64,000 bases of DNA from Pleurostoma richardsiae (lineage: Eukaryota; Ascomycota; Sordariomycetes; Calosphaeriales; Pleurostomataceae), in assembly GCA_030052745.1 (NCBI GenBank), contig JANBVO010000001.1:992001-1056000 (forward strand), read 5' to 3'. Positions 10,827-21,614 of the stretch are shown here, piece by piece. The notes under the pieces are model-generated. The model was given only the letters and a program-made list of their open reading frames with translations, did not search any database and was not told the DNA's origin. Made by a program: the position numbers and the translations under genes. Each line of letters starts with the position of its first letter. The stretch's first letter is position 1.

Positions 10827-12695
10827 CTATTGGTCTCCTCTACTAAACAAAGCATACTGCCGCGCCAGATCCAGATCGAAGTTGCCAGTCGGCATGATCT
10901 TCGGCTTCGGCTTCGGAACTGGCGACTTCTCCTCTGTAACTCTCAGCTCGTCCTCTGACTCTCCGTCATCATTGCCCTCCGCAGCCGGGCCGGCCACCAT
11001 GTCCTCCCCCGCGAACGCCTCCGCGACGCTCGAGTATCGCTTCGACACCCACGGAGAAAGCGTCTTCTGCTGTTGCGCCTTCGGCGTGGCATCCGCACCT
11101 CCTCTTGCGGCCTTCTTCTTCTGGTACTGCTTCACCAGGCTAGGCGCGATGTTCTCCTCCGGCTCCCAGGTGGGATTCTGGTCTGGGGGCCAGTCGCCCT
11201 CCCAACGGACCTTGTAGTAGTGCACAAGCGTGCCGTCTATGTTGATGTACTTGTCGCCTTCCAGCCGTTTGACCTCCCATACCTGTTCTTGTGGCTGCTC
11301 CGCGATGGTAACGGCACCGCCAGGCGCTTGAGCGGGAACTCTCTTCTTCTTCCCTCGTTTCTTTAGGAGGCTAGCCTTACTGTCTACAGGGGCGACGCTG
11401 GACGAAGATGGCACTGGCGTTGGCTTTTCTTTCGTCGTGGGCTGTGAGGATTGAGATGCGCGGTGTTGACTGACCGCGACGGGGGTGAAACCATTCGCCA
11501 CCTGCCCCGAAGTACAACTTGGGACAGGCGTGCTGCTGAGCGGCTGGGCAACCTCGCTCCCAGAGGTGTTCTCTGTTGCGCCTGGCCGGGTGGGTGTGCT
11601 CCGTGAATTGTGAGGAAGGATGTCAGAATGTAGTCGCCGCTGCTTCGACCCGCTGGATGATATGCCGTGCTCCTTCGGCTGAGGTGCTCTCTGCGCCGCT
11701 GACATGTTAACGGGGCGCAAGTTGAGCGGTAGCGCCAGTTCATCTGCATCGGGTGTGGATATCTTGCTGGTTGAGAGACGGGTGGGCAGCTTGGCATTAG
11801 AATTCGTCGGTGTCGCAAAGGGCGATCTAGACGAAACCTTGGCCCCGGAACTGGGATTTGTCCGAGAAGAGGACAACGCACGCAGCGAAGAAGCTTTTGT
11901 GTCTCTCAGGTGACTCGCGGCAGCCGCAACCGACACAGGAGCAGGCGGCGGGACACTGCTCGCGCGGGACCTGTCTTCCACGTCCATTTCCGAGACAAAG
12001 CCCGAGGAAGGCTCGATGGAGGCGATGTAATCAACGCTGTCCGACTCATCAACATGCATGTCCTCCATCCCAAGTTGTCTCGCGATAGCGTCTTCGGAGT
12101 CTTCTTCCTCTTCCTCTACGAACTCCAGCCACGGCTTCTGGGGTGTAGAAAGGGACGGTCCAGAGGCCTTCTTCCTAGCGATGAGCTCTTCTTCCGCCTC
12201 GTTCAACTTGGGCGTTGGCGGCACCACATCCATCAGCCGTGCCTTGGGGGGACGGCCCCTGCGCTTCTTGCCCGAAGCAGTGGGAACAGGAGTAGCAGGG
12301 GCCGCCGCCACAGGAGCAGGAGCAGGAGCAGGCTTGGCAGGTCGCGCAGCTTCCTCCTTCTTCCGCTCCTCTTCCTCTTTCGCCAGAGCCTCCTGGTATT
12401 CCCATTCTTCCAATATTCGCGGCGAGACGTAGTCAAGGATCTTTGTGCACGGTATAGTGACTTTGACCTGGGGAAGGTCCGGCCACCCCACAATATAGCA
12501 AAGCCGCCGCTGATAATTCTGGTCCGTAACCGGAACTACCGGCAACACAATCTTGCCAACAATGTATGCATCGGAATCCTTCTTGGGGAGCAGAGAAATG
12601 GCGGGCGGCGGGGGGCCGGAACCAGGAACATAGCGCGGCTTGAAAGGGATGACGACCTCGAAGTTTGACAACTTGATGCGTTTGGAAGATGACAT
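10827..12695 (-). CDS. chromodomain protein with AT-hook and chromoshadow-like N-terminus
   Basis: Single exon, 622 aa, ATG at 12695. A perfect AT-hook core (KKRRGRPPK) lies at about residues 143-151. A chromodomain lies at about 472-528: it opens VWEVKRLEGDKY, continues HYYKVRWEGD and NPTWEPEENI, and keeps the aromatic cage positions (Y/W/W) expected for binding methyl-lysine. Residues about 40-100 (RLCYIVGWPDLP, then ILDYVSPRILEEWEYQ) resemble a chromoshadow domain. A Glu/Lys coiled segment follows at 100-117. The middle is disordered and Ser/Pro-rich, and the C-terminus ends in a short conserved-looking helix (LDLARQYALFSRG). The likely role is a nuclear chromatin reader. Fungal HP1-complex partners such as Neurospora CDP-2 are plausible relatives, but I cannot confirm orthology. 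Confidence 0.85.
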   Translation of the reverse strand: MSSSKRIKLSNFEVVIPFKPRYVPGSGPPPPAISLLPKKDSDAYIVGKIVLPVVPVTDQNYQRRLCYIVGWPDLPQVKVTIPCTKILDYVSPRILEEWEYQEALAKEEEERKKEEAARPAKPAPAPAPVAAAPATPVPTASGKKRRGRPPKARLMDVVPPTPKLNEAEEELIARKKASGPSLSTPQKPWLEFVEEEEEDSEDAIARQLGMEDMHVDESDSVDYIASIEPSSGFVSEMDVEDRSRASSVPPPAPVSVAAAASHLRDTKASSLRALSSSRTNPSSGAKVSSRSPFATPTNSNAKLPTRLSTSKISTPDADELALPLNLRPVNMSAAQRAPQPKEHGISSSGSKQRRLHSDILPHNSRSTPTRPGATENTSGSEVAQPLSSTPVPSCTSGQVANGFTPVAVSQHRASQSSQPTTKEKPTPVPSSSSVAPVDSKASLLKKRGKKKRVPAQAPGGAVTIAEQPQEQVWEVKRLEGDKYINIDGTLVHYYKVRWEGDWPPDQNPTWEPEENIAPSLVKQYQKKKAARGGADATPKAQQQKTLSPWVSKRYSSVAEAFAGEDMVAGPAAEGNDDGESEDELRVTEEKSPVPKPKPKIMPTGNFDLDLARQYALFSRGDQ

Positions 12696-13538
12696 CTTGT
12701 CGGCCCGTTCTCAACCTTCCTGTTGCAGAGAGAACTGGGAAGCGCGGCGTGTTCCAGCTACCAGTTCTCGCCGGTCCAAACGCGTCGCATCGGTCGTTTC
12801 TGTCCTCGTTCCCATCCGAGGGAACCGTCGTCGCGCGCCTGCTCCGAAAAAAGACGAGTCAGCATAATTGTCGTCCAGAACTGAAATATTGATATTTTGT
12901 CAGACTGTTCTCACGTCAGGCTGGAATTTACCTCAGGCGAGAGCAGAAAGTTGCGAGAGTGTCGAGCTGTGATCGGATGATCTAACGAGGTTGGGCGTCA
13001 GACGCAAACGAACAAACAACAAATTACGACACTAAAGATAAAGTCAGCACGCCAAAATAAAAGGCCTTTTAATAGCAAACATGGACTGCTAAGTTCAGCC
13101 AGCGCAAAGTATCCTATTCTTAAAAGTATAAAGAAAATAATTAAAAATTAAATTTAAAAAAATTAATTACAAACTACAAATAGACGAATCGCGGGATTTT
13201 ATGATAAATTTGTAAAGTAAAAATTAAATAAGTTTAAGATTATAAAGGTTACTCTGGCCCTAAAGATATGGCTAACCCATCTAGGTAAGTACCTAATGTG
13301 TAGCTAGGAAAGCGCGGCTAGCGGCACAGCGTCTTCCGTTAAGCGCGCGGATGCTCGCCAGAAAAAGGTGACGCCAAAGTTCAGCAAGCTCTCGGTCGAC
13401 CTTCAGGCCTCAGAACCGGGTAGAACTCCCGATCGACGACAAGTATTGCAGCGGCCACGCAACGCTCAGCCGCGATTGATCCTGTCCCCTTGAGGACTTT
13501 TATCAACTGATTACCTCTCGCGTCCGACACACCACACG
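12696..13538. promoter_or_regulatory. shared divergent promoter region with an AT-rich tract
   Basis: An 843-bp interval between the chromodomain gene (leftward) and pam17 (rightward). Its centre, about 13080-13260, is very AT-rich (runs such as TTAAAAATTAAATTTAAAAA), in sharp contrast to the GC-rich flanks. The 40 bp before pam17 are C/T/A-rich, as is usual for fungal 5' leaders. No specific binding site is recognised. Confidence 0.5.
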
Positions 13539-14465
13539 ATGCTGACCACGACGACGACCACCATGCTCCGCTCCGGCGTTGCCCGCACCTGCGGCATCCA
13601 GCCCATCCTCCTGCGCAGCACCGCCTGCCCCTACTCGACCCTGACCACCTCTCCTTTCACCGTTCGCCCGAAGGTCGTGGATGCCACCTCTGTCTCTCCC
13701 CGTCAGACCTCCGCCTCGGCCGCGAAGAGATCCGCGAAGACACACGTGCTCGTACGCTCCACTCCCGCCCGTCACGCCTCGACCGCTTCTCCGTCCCCCA
13801 GCACCCCGCAGCAGCAGGACGCCAAGGCGGCGGCGGCGGCGGCAGCGGCCCAGCAGGCTTCCCACCCGGATCAAACCCCCCTGGATTGGAACACGTTCTT
13901 CGCACTCCGCAAGTCGCGCCGGCGGTGGCAGCTGGCAGGCAGCGTAGCGACGGCCGCGACGACGAGTGTGGCGGGCGCGAGCTTCTTGGCGACGGGGAGT
14001 GCGGATTGGGCCGTCAGCCAGATTCCTCTCGACCCTATAGTCACTTTGGGACTGATGACGATCGGATTTACGGCATTGGGCTGGCTGTTAGGCCCCAGTC
14101 TGGGCAACACGATCTTCTACACCCTGAACCGGAAGTACAGGGCGCAGATGACTCTGGTAAGCACTGCGTACTTGTTCCTAGAATATGTTAAGGATTGAGT
14201 AGATATACTGACTACGTGGGATCTGTAGAAGGAGGGCCAATTCTTTGCTCGCATCAAGAAGAATCGGGTTGACCCGTCAGCCTCCTCGGCCGGTAATCCA
14301 GGTGAGAGAGACTCATTCGCTGACTAGCTTACCCAATGAAGAAGCACTGCTGACTTGACCTTAGTTCCCGACTTCTATGGCGAGAAGATCTCCAGCGTTG
14401 CCGGCTACCGACAGTGGCTGAAGGACCAGAGGGCGTTCAACAAGAAGAGAACGACCTTCGTATGA
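13539..14465 (+). CDS. pam17: Pam17, presequence translocase-associated motor subunit
   Basis: Exons 13539-14156, 14229-14301 and 14365-14465 give 263 aa, with reading phase consistent at both introns. The N-terminus is a long Arg/Ser/Thr-rich presequence without acidic residues at the start, as expected for the mitochondrial matrix/inner membrane. The Pam17 core opens LDWNTFFALRKSRRRWQLAG. Two hydrophobic segments follow, roughly residues 145-165 and 170-195. The C-terminal part reads KEGQFFARIKKNRVDPS, then VPDFYGEKISSVAGYRQWLK. In known fungi Pam17 organises the Pam16-Pam18 part of the import motor at the TIM23 channel. A later in-frame ATG at 13563 could also serve as start. An Ala-rich run near residue 100 is a species-specific insertion. 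Confidence 0.93.
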
Positions 14466-14742
14466 GCTGGATTTGCCGAAGTTGTGGAGAGGAAATTTGG
14501 AGAGGAGTATTGCAGTACAGGTCGAGACGGGTCGAGCGATCAACTCGACGGGGTATGAGGTTCTCCGGCGAACATGTAGGTTGAAGTGTGAAAAACCCCC
14601 GTCTTCAGGCGTTTCAGAGCCTCTCCATCATTGTAGCATTATCCAGGGAATTTGCTATCAGTTTAGGACCAATGACATACTCCGCTTGTCATAGCCGTCC
14701 TCCTATATATGCCGTCTCTTGTCATGCTATTTACCTACCCAT

Positions 14743-16412
14743 TTACATGAACGGTAGTGTCTCATCGACTTCCGCCTTCCATGCTCTCATTCCACCCCTG
14801 ATATCTCCAATAAAGCGCTCCCCGTTCCTGTCCAACCCCATCTCCTTCAACTTCCTAGCCACCACCTGCGAGTCATTGCCGACCCTGCATACCACGTAGA
14901 TGGGTGCATGAGGCGGAAGATCCGGTGGGATCCAATCTGGCTGTATCTCGTTCTCATCGTCTTCCCCTCCCTCTCGGCTACCTGCCCTCCAGCTCTGGAT
15001 CTTCGAGAACGGCACATTGACTGCCCCCTCAATGCTCGCAATCTCAAAGTTCTCCTTCTCCCTGACGTCCAGCAGCAAGTGATCCTTCTTCCCCTGCTCT
15101 CCTCCCTCCTTCTCCTCAGCTCCACCCTTGACAGCTCGGCTATACTCTACAGCCGAGACCCGCTCCTCGGGCCCTAGCACCCTCACCGGCTCCCTCACCC
15201 CGCCGCAGAACGCGACGTAGTCCAGCGACCCGCTCGCCAGCGTCTCCAGCGTGAGCGTCGACCCGGCCCCGCACGCGAAGCAGTCCCTCCTCCGGCCCCT
15301 CATCCTCACGCTCCGGAAGCTGGGCGCTCCCGGCGCCCCGGCCGAGAACAGCAGCAGCGTCGGCGGCGCCATCGAGGTCGCCGTGGCCTCCGTCCCGTCC
15401 GGGCCGGCGCCCCGGGGGAGGTGCAGCCCCGCGGCGATGATCCGCACGGCCTCGAGCGCCTGCAGCACGCCCATCACGCCCACCACGGGGCCGAGGATGC
15501 CGCCCTCGCCGCAGCTCACGACGGAGTCGGGCGGCGGCGGGCGGGGGAAGACGCACCGGTAGCAGGGCGGGGCGCCGGCCTCCACGAAGCCCTGGGGCGC
15601 GGGCGGGCAGTTGAGTACCATGAGCTGGCCGTCGGTGCGCAGGGCGGAGGCGGATACGAGGGGTCTGCGGAGGAGGACGCAGGCGTCTGAGATGAGATAG
15701 CGGGATGTAGGATGGTCGGTGCAGTCGAGGACGAGGTCGTAATCGGATACAATGGCGCCCGCATTAGTCGGTGTCAGGTGTGTGTGATGAGGGATGTATG
15801 TGACCGAGGGGTTGAGCCTGGTTTGGCTAAATGTTAGATGGCCGACTCTCGCTGGCAAGTTTAAATACTCTATGACGGAGTCCGTAGAAGCGGAACAGAA
15901 GACTGACTCTTTGAGGTACGTGATGGCGCTGTCAACCTTGGACATGCCCACGCGGGAGGTGCCGTGAGCGATTTGCCTGTGAAGGTTGGAGGTCTCCACG
16001 GTATCACCATCGACAATGCCAATGGTCCCAACGCCGGCGCCGGCGATGTAAGCCGCAGACGGACAACCGAGACCCCCTGCCCCTACAATGAGGACTCGGG
16101 ACGCCTTCAGTCGGAGCTGACCTACAGGAGCTTAGCATGTGTCACGAGGAAAGAAGCGGCTTTTGTGGTCTAACCTTTGACGCCAACACTAGGTATGATG
16201 AGCTGCCGACCATATCTCTCATAGTCCTCCGCTGCCAGCGGCCACTTCCACGGAGGCGATGATGTATCCAAGGCCGGTTCCGTGACAGTTTTCCCCCCTT
16301 CATTCTCCTCGCTTTCGAGCCTGCTCAGCTGCTCCCTCAAGCTCTTCAGTTCCTTTTCTGCTCTGGAAATCTGCTCCCGCAGCTCCCGCGCACTCTTCTT
16401 TGCGCCTTCCAT
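14743..16412 (-). CDS. uba4: Uba4/MOCS3-type adenylyltransferase and sulfurtransferase
   Basis: Exons 16175-16412 and 14743-16121, separated by a 53-nt intron, give 538 aa. A coiled N-terminus (about residues 5-45) precedes the E1/ThiF domain, with its nucleotide-binding loop VGAGGLGC near 92-99 and an acidic metal/ATP motif (VDGDTVETSNLHRQ). Two CxxC pairs, CYRC (266-269) and CFAC (360-363), would bind structural zinc. The E1 cysteine sits in VSCGEGG (about C283). The C-terminal rhodanese domain keeps its active-site loop CRVGNDSQ (about C491). The enzyme activates Urm1-type ubiquitin-like protein and passes sulfur to tRNA thiolation; in many fungi it also serves molybdopterin synthesis. The gene converges with pam17 and diverges from slx9. 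Confidence 0.95.
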
Positions 16413-16736
16413 CGAGATGCTGAGTGTTAGGATAATCCAAAAGGGGAATAGCGGATATAAAGTTGAAGTTGACGTTCGTAGTGCTGAGTGACGTGTCGAA
16501 GCCTCTTATTATTGGCGAACGCTCACCGAAGGATCCAGGTCAGGCGCCCCACCTTCCCCGCCTTCACCTTGAATTTCGACGTCTTCACCTTGAAATCTTC
16601 AAGGGTCCATTCCTAGATCCAGTCTTTCTACGGACGCTCCTTCAACACCACACCGTCTACAAGCCCGATCCCAGTATAGGCCTCGAAGTCGCGGAGCATA
16701 TATAGGTCTATCAGAACCCACAAGGAGAAGACCACG
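16413..16736. promoter_or_regulatory. bidirectional promoter between uba4 and slx9
   Basis: A 324-bp interval between two divergently transcribed translation-related genes (tRNA modification and ribosome biogenesis). An imperfect direct duplication around 16560-16600 repeats CACCTTGAA. A TATATA-like stretch lies at 16698-16703, about 35 bp before the slx9 ATG. Confidence 0.5.
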
Positions 16737-17479
16737 ATGGTATGTTCCCCCCGACGTACCAACGACCCCGACTCTACTAACTTCTTCCCCCCACACAGGC
16801 TCCAACAGCCCCCTCAAAACGCAAGACCCTCCGGCAGAAGGTCCGCGAGCGCCTCGAGAACCCCCTCGCCCCGCGTAAGGCCCACCGCCCCGACTCCGCT
16901 GTCACCGACGCCTTCCTCGACACCAAGCGCGACAGGCGGCTGATCAAGCACTCCGCCTTCGTCTCCAAGATCGCCCGCTCCCACCCCTCTTCCTCCGCCA
17001 CCGCGAAGAAGCGGCGGCGGCCCTCCAAGAAGCTCGTCGCCACGATGGAGAGCCTCGCTAAAGCGCTGCCGGAGCTAACGGAGGAGGAGCTGCAGCGCGC
17101 GGCTGGCGCGGCGGGCAGGAATGGCGGTGGTGATGGAGTCGCGGAGGTGACTAGGGACGGCAAGGTGCGGCACAGGAGCTTGCGCTCGAGGCCGGGCGCG
17201 CTGAAGAGGAAGGAGAGGGTGGTCAAGGGGGAGATGGAGAGGTTCGGGGTCAGCCTGGCGCAGCTGGCGAGCGTCAAGGAGGCGCCGAGGGCCAGAGGGG
17301 GCATGGATGTCGAGCGGCAGTCGCAGCCGCAGCCGCGGACGCAACAAGGTAGTCAAGAGGGCGATGCGACCTCCGTGGCGCCCGCGCCGCAGGCGGCGAC
17401 GGCGAATAAGTGGGCGGCTCTCAGGGGGTTCATCTCAGCCACAATGGAGCAGAATCCGGCTTTCTCGGCCAAGGGTTGA
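16737..17479 (+). CDS. slx9: Slx9-like ribosome biogenesis protein
   Basis: Exon 1 contributes only the start codon ATG (16737-16739). A 59-nt intron (16740-16798; GTATGT donor, CTAAC branch, ACACAG acceptor) separates it from exon 2 (16799-17479), giving 227 aa. The protein opens MAPTAPSKRKTLRQKVRERL and carries the Slx9 hallmark DTKRDRRLIKHSAFVSKI, followed by RRRPSKKLVATMESLAKALP. Near residue 150 it reads RHRSLRSRPGALKRKERVVK, then MERFGVSLAQL, and it ends in a conserved short motif (WAALRGFISATMEQNPAF). In yeast Slx9 joins pre-40S particles and helps process and export the small subunit. The basic composition and lack of membrane or secretion signals fit a nucleolar protein. Confidence 0.9.
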
Positions 17480-18145
17480 AGGTACCAGCTCACAGACTGG
17501 ACCTTGAGACTTCACGATAGCCTATGACATCCTGAAATTGCGCATGGTTAGGCCGCTACGAGGCGATGGTACATCAATGGGCCCGCGGTGATCAGCACTC
17601 CTACGGGCCAAGCCATGATGATTACCGATTAGACGACAGTATTTCAAATCTTGGAGGCTTCATTGGGTGACCGGGCAGCAAAATTGCCGCCTATGTGCCT
17701 CTGGCGAGGCCCATCTTCACCTGCCCTATGCTAGATAGCTGAAGCCAAATGTTGCCGTGGTGGACCATCCTAAGAACAGAAACTCCTGCCATCTCAAAAC
17801 CCTTCCATGTCTGATCGTTACCATCATGTTGTTAGCGACGATACTTGTATCTCGTGTCCAACGGCTAACGCCCGACGCCGACCGTAGCAACGCCACGCCC
17901 GCATGCTTCTCATTCCATTGTCCGTCTTTCACGCCTGGTCTTCTTTCACACCGATATCTCGTGGCTCATCATCCTAAACTCATCGACCGATTCCTCTCGG
18001 TACGCCTCATTTCGCTGTGCCATGCGCGATATCTCGTGTTGTAGTCTCCACGAACGAAGCAAAATCGCTAGCTGATCCACACGTGCAAAGTCGCTCTGCT
18101 GCAAAACCGTCTGGCTCAAGGCCACCATTCCCCGCACATTGATTA
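17480..18145. other. convergent intergenic region
   Basis: 666 bp between the 3' ends of slx9 and the C48 peptidase gene. It would hold both 3' untranslated regions. Only short overlapping frames are present and no structure stood out. Confidence 0.5.
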
Positions 18146-20168
18146 CTACTCAATGCGTGGCGGCGTCGAGCTCTTAGCGTAGGGAGACGCGCTACGTCTA
18201 CGCTCGCCCTCCTTCCGTAGGCTCTCGATGATCTTCAGCATCTCCTTACGACCGCCATAAGAGTCGATCATCTTGTTTGCCATGCTCATGCTGACCTTCT
18301 CGCGCGCGTTGGCGTTGAGCAGCCTCTTGACCAGCAGGTGCCGCATCAGGATGCAAACGAAAACGCCGCAATCGCTGCCGTTCTCCTGCTGGGGGCAGTC
18401 GTCAATGTTCTGGAAGCGGAGCGGGATCTTCAGGATCTGGGACAGTCGGTTCGTCGCATGGCGTGCTTCGTTGTAATTCGCACCGCCAAGCGAATCGTAG
18501 TGGAAGGCGACACCATCGATGGCAGACACAAGCAAAAGCGACCAATGTGAGCCGGCTTCGGCCTGGTTAGTGCTGCGGGCGTCGTTGATAGGAAGGAAGA
18601 TGTGGGTGACCTTGGAGAAGTCGGGAAGGGCCTCCTTGACAGCTTTGAGATCGGGCTCCTTCATCATCAGGAAGGTCATGGAGGGCCGCAATAGGACAAT
18701 GCGAGCCTGAGGGTACTTTGGGAGGATCTCGCGCTCAAGCCACCTAGAACGGGGGGTCAGCACACTCCGTACTCCAAGCGAACCACGATAGCACAAACTC
18801 TTCCCAGAATGCGATGTTCTGGGATAACTCAGTTAGCATCGAACGTCTAAGTTGCACCGGGCCAGAAGGCGCAATTTTCAAGGTGCATACATTGTCCGTC
18901 AACCAGTCATTCTTAAGGGCTTTTATATCCTCGTACGTCACTGTCTCCTTGTCAGCAACGCCGGGAAAACTGCGCGTAGGAACGGATCTCGTCGCATACG
19001 GAGCACATCGTAGTCTGCAAGAATCCTAGAGTCAGCGGTCTATCACATCGGGCAAAATGATTGTATTTTGGAGGCGACTTACATGACAGGTAGGGCTGCT
19101 GAGGTGACAGCTGAGGTGATGAATCGGTTAGTCTGTTGGTTCTCGAAGATCGTCTGGTCCTTCTGGCTCCCGAGTTTCCACGGCCGTTATTCTTGACCAC
19201 CTTGTCCTGACTCAACGGCCGCAGCGCGCGCCGGGGGCTCCTAGAGTGCTTGTCCAACGCGCTGCTCCCATCCACAGGTACTCTGCTGATGCGCATGTTG
19301 CTGTTGCAGCCAGGCTTGTTGGAGAGCAACGAGGTGGGGAACGATGACTTGTATGGGGATGGTGAGGAGGACGATGAAGAACCAGGGCCGCTTACAGTTT
19401 CGCCAAAATGGCGGGCAACCCGCTGGCGGAACGGCATTCTTCTTCTCTTGATGCGTTCTGTGTTGGATAGGGACTTGGGCGGAGACGAGGACGGGGTGGG
19501 AGGAGAAGAGGGTTCGCGAGCGGTGGTGCTTGTAACGTCTGAGTCGAAAGTCGGGTCGCAGTTGTCAGGCGAGGAGGAGGATGAAGGGGGCGTCAACAGA
19601 GGGCTGGCCAGGGACGAAGCTGGCTTGCTTCGAGGGGTGCTGATGCTGGTGCTGCGCCGGCTTCTCCGGGAATTGTCGGTGTCGACCGTGATAATGTCAG
19701 GCGACGGCAGTCTGCCCCTCGTGCGCAACGAAGCAGCAAGTCCGTGCCCTCGGCTTCGACTTGCAAGACTAGTCGACTCTGTTCTTAGCAGGAGCCGCAA
19801 AAGATGATATCAGAGCACCACAGGGTGCGAAAGAGATGAGGATCTAGGAACAAAAGGGTGGGTTCTTGTCGAATAAGGCGGGAAAAAATGATCTTCTAGA
19901 CCAGGGGAGAATTGATGACGGCGCAGAGTGTGGGTTGGGTACGCGCTGGCTGCAGGCCGGAGTGGGACTGCGGGGGAGAGAGAGAGAAAGGGCGAGTCTG
20001 GGCGGCCTTGGGAGGGAAAACCTGTGACAAAGGGGCTGACGACGAGGAGGAAAAGGCCCGCCGAGCCTGAGGCTGAGTCAAGCCCAAGTGGGATGCGAAT
20101 ACGCACCTCTGCCGGCTATTGTCGCCATTGTCCGCGGCCTCAATATTCCCATCATTACGGCGATGCAT
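18146..20168 (-). CDS. C48 cysteine peptidase, SENP8/DEN1-like deneddylase type
   Basis: The catalytic exons are 18891-18947, 18799-18818 (only 20 nt) and 18146-18743. Joined, they read YEDIKALKNDWLTDN, then NIAFWEEWLEREILPKYPQ. The triad is visible: His in SHWSLLLV, Asp in FHYDSLGG, and Cys in GSDCGVFVC preceded by the Gln/Glu of PQQENG. The phrase VTHIFLPINDA matches the SENP8 (NEDD8-specific) branch better than the Ulp1/Ulp2 branches. Upstream lies one long Ser/Arg/Pro-rich frame, 19000 to about 19759. It lacks a suitable ATG, so I place the start in a small exon at 20107-20168 (MHRRNDGNIEAADNG). That junction is tentative. The full model gives 498 aa, with a disordered N-terminal half unusual for the short SENP8 family. 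Confidence 0.75.
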
Positions 20169-21614
20169 TGTGGACTCTTGTAGAACCTCGGTGCGCGAGG
20201 GTAATAATACACTGAATCTCTGAATAGCAACAATGGAGATCTGGCATCCAGGCACAATAGTTACGGGGCGCACGAGTTCGATTCACCTGCACGGATTACG
20301 GTGGGGGACGGAAGCTTTTTGTGGCCTGCTCACCCTGTTGGGCGCCGAGGTCTGGTGACGTATGGACAGTCAGTTGGAATACCTCACCTCACTCTCTCTG
20401 CCTTACGGAGTATTGCCCCGTCACCTCCATTCTCGATGCTTTTCAGCCCAAACGGGAGGGAGGCCTGCCGGTTCCCCCTCTCTGGCTGCTTGGGTACCAC
20501 ACGTCGGTTACTGCATAGTACCTCTACCTCCCCAAGGTACCTAAAGTAGAAAGTACCGCGGTCGCAAGTGAGTGGGGCTGCCTCACCTTATCGGCAAATA
20601 CAAACACAGGGTCCGTGCACCAAGATCGGAATCGCCCTTTTGCCCCTCCGCATCCTTCCTTTTCCGGAAGGAGGAACCTGCGAAGTCGCTGCCGCGCGCA
20701 ATGACGGCAATTCCATCAAGACGGCGACAGCTCAGGTTGGATTCAGGGCTCATTGCAGTGCGATTCACGTCTTTGTCCGCCTCGAATCTGTTGGCTGCCA
20801 GGTGATAAGATACACGTCCTCCCACAGATGTCGCGGGCCGAGGCACAAAGATCGTAGGTAGGTAGTTACGGATTCTCGTCCCTCAGGCCGATCGTGTATG
20901 TAAGGTACCTCTTTAGTCTGGACTGCCTACGTCACCCCCGGTCGGTGGCACCCTGGCTGCCATGGGAGTTCCTCGGCTCGACATCTAGATCGTCAACGCC
21001 CCCTCACGTCCTCGTGATATGAGGCAAGCTATGGATGGTATTGACTTCTCCCCTCCTTCGTCAATTGTTCCGTTCATCTACTTTATCTGTTGGGTGGGGG
21101 TTGGCAGGGCACTTCTATCAACCATCCAAATACTCACACGATAGATAAGATACTGGGGACTGGGAATCATGCAGCCAGGAGGGTTTGACGGCGCTTCTTG
21201 GGACTTTCGTCCCAATACTTGTCACAACAACCAGGACGGGCTTCGTTGTGATTGATAAGAGAGCACGCCGGTGTTTAAGCAGGCGATATCCGTCACCATC
21301 AGCCACGTCCCACAACGTCTTCAGTCCTAAGTTTATAACAAGTATCATTCTAGCAATGAACTCACTCTCAAGACTACCTACTGACATTACTTGAAGTCTT
21401 ACTGTGTTACGGCTCCAACTAACTCTTCGAAACTTGGTAGCAAGTAGTTATGGCCAAAGTTCGATCCACTGATCAACATCTAGCTAAACTCGGCAAGCCA
21501 GAAGAGCAAAAGCATCGACGGTCCCTTCGAGAGCACACCATCTCCATCCCGTACTATCGTCCAGATTGGTGCCCACAATCTTCCACTTTGAGTTTCATAT
21601 TGACCTTCTCCCTC
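20169..21614. other. intergenic, promoter of the peptidase gene plus 3' flank
   Basis: About 1.4 kb. It contains two exact AGGTACCT palindromes (20535-20542 and 20903-20910) and several GTAGGTAG-like runs near 20858. No coding frame is convincing. Confidence 0.5.

Noticed and set aside
19015-19082. intron with a perfect GTAAGT donor in the peptidase gene
   Set aside because: Removing it leaves the upstream and downstream frames out of phase. The 52-nt intron at 18948-18999 keeps phase.
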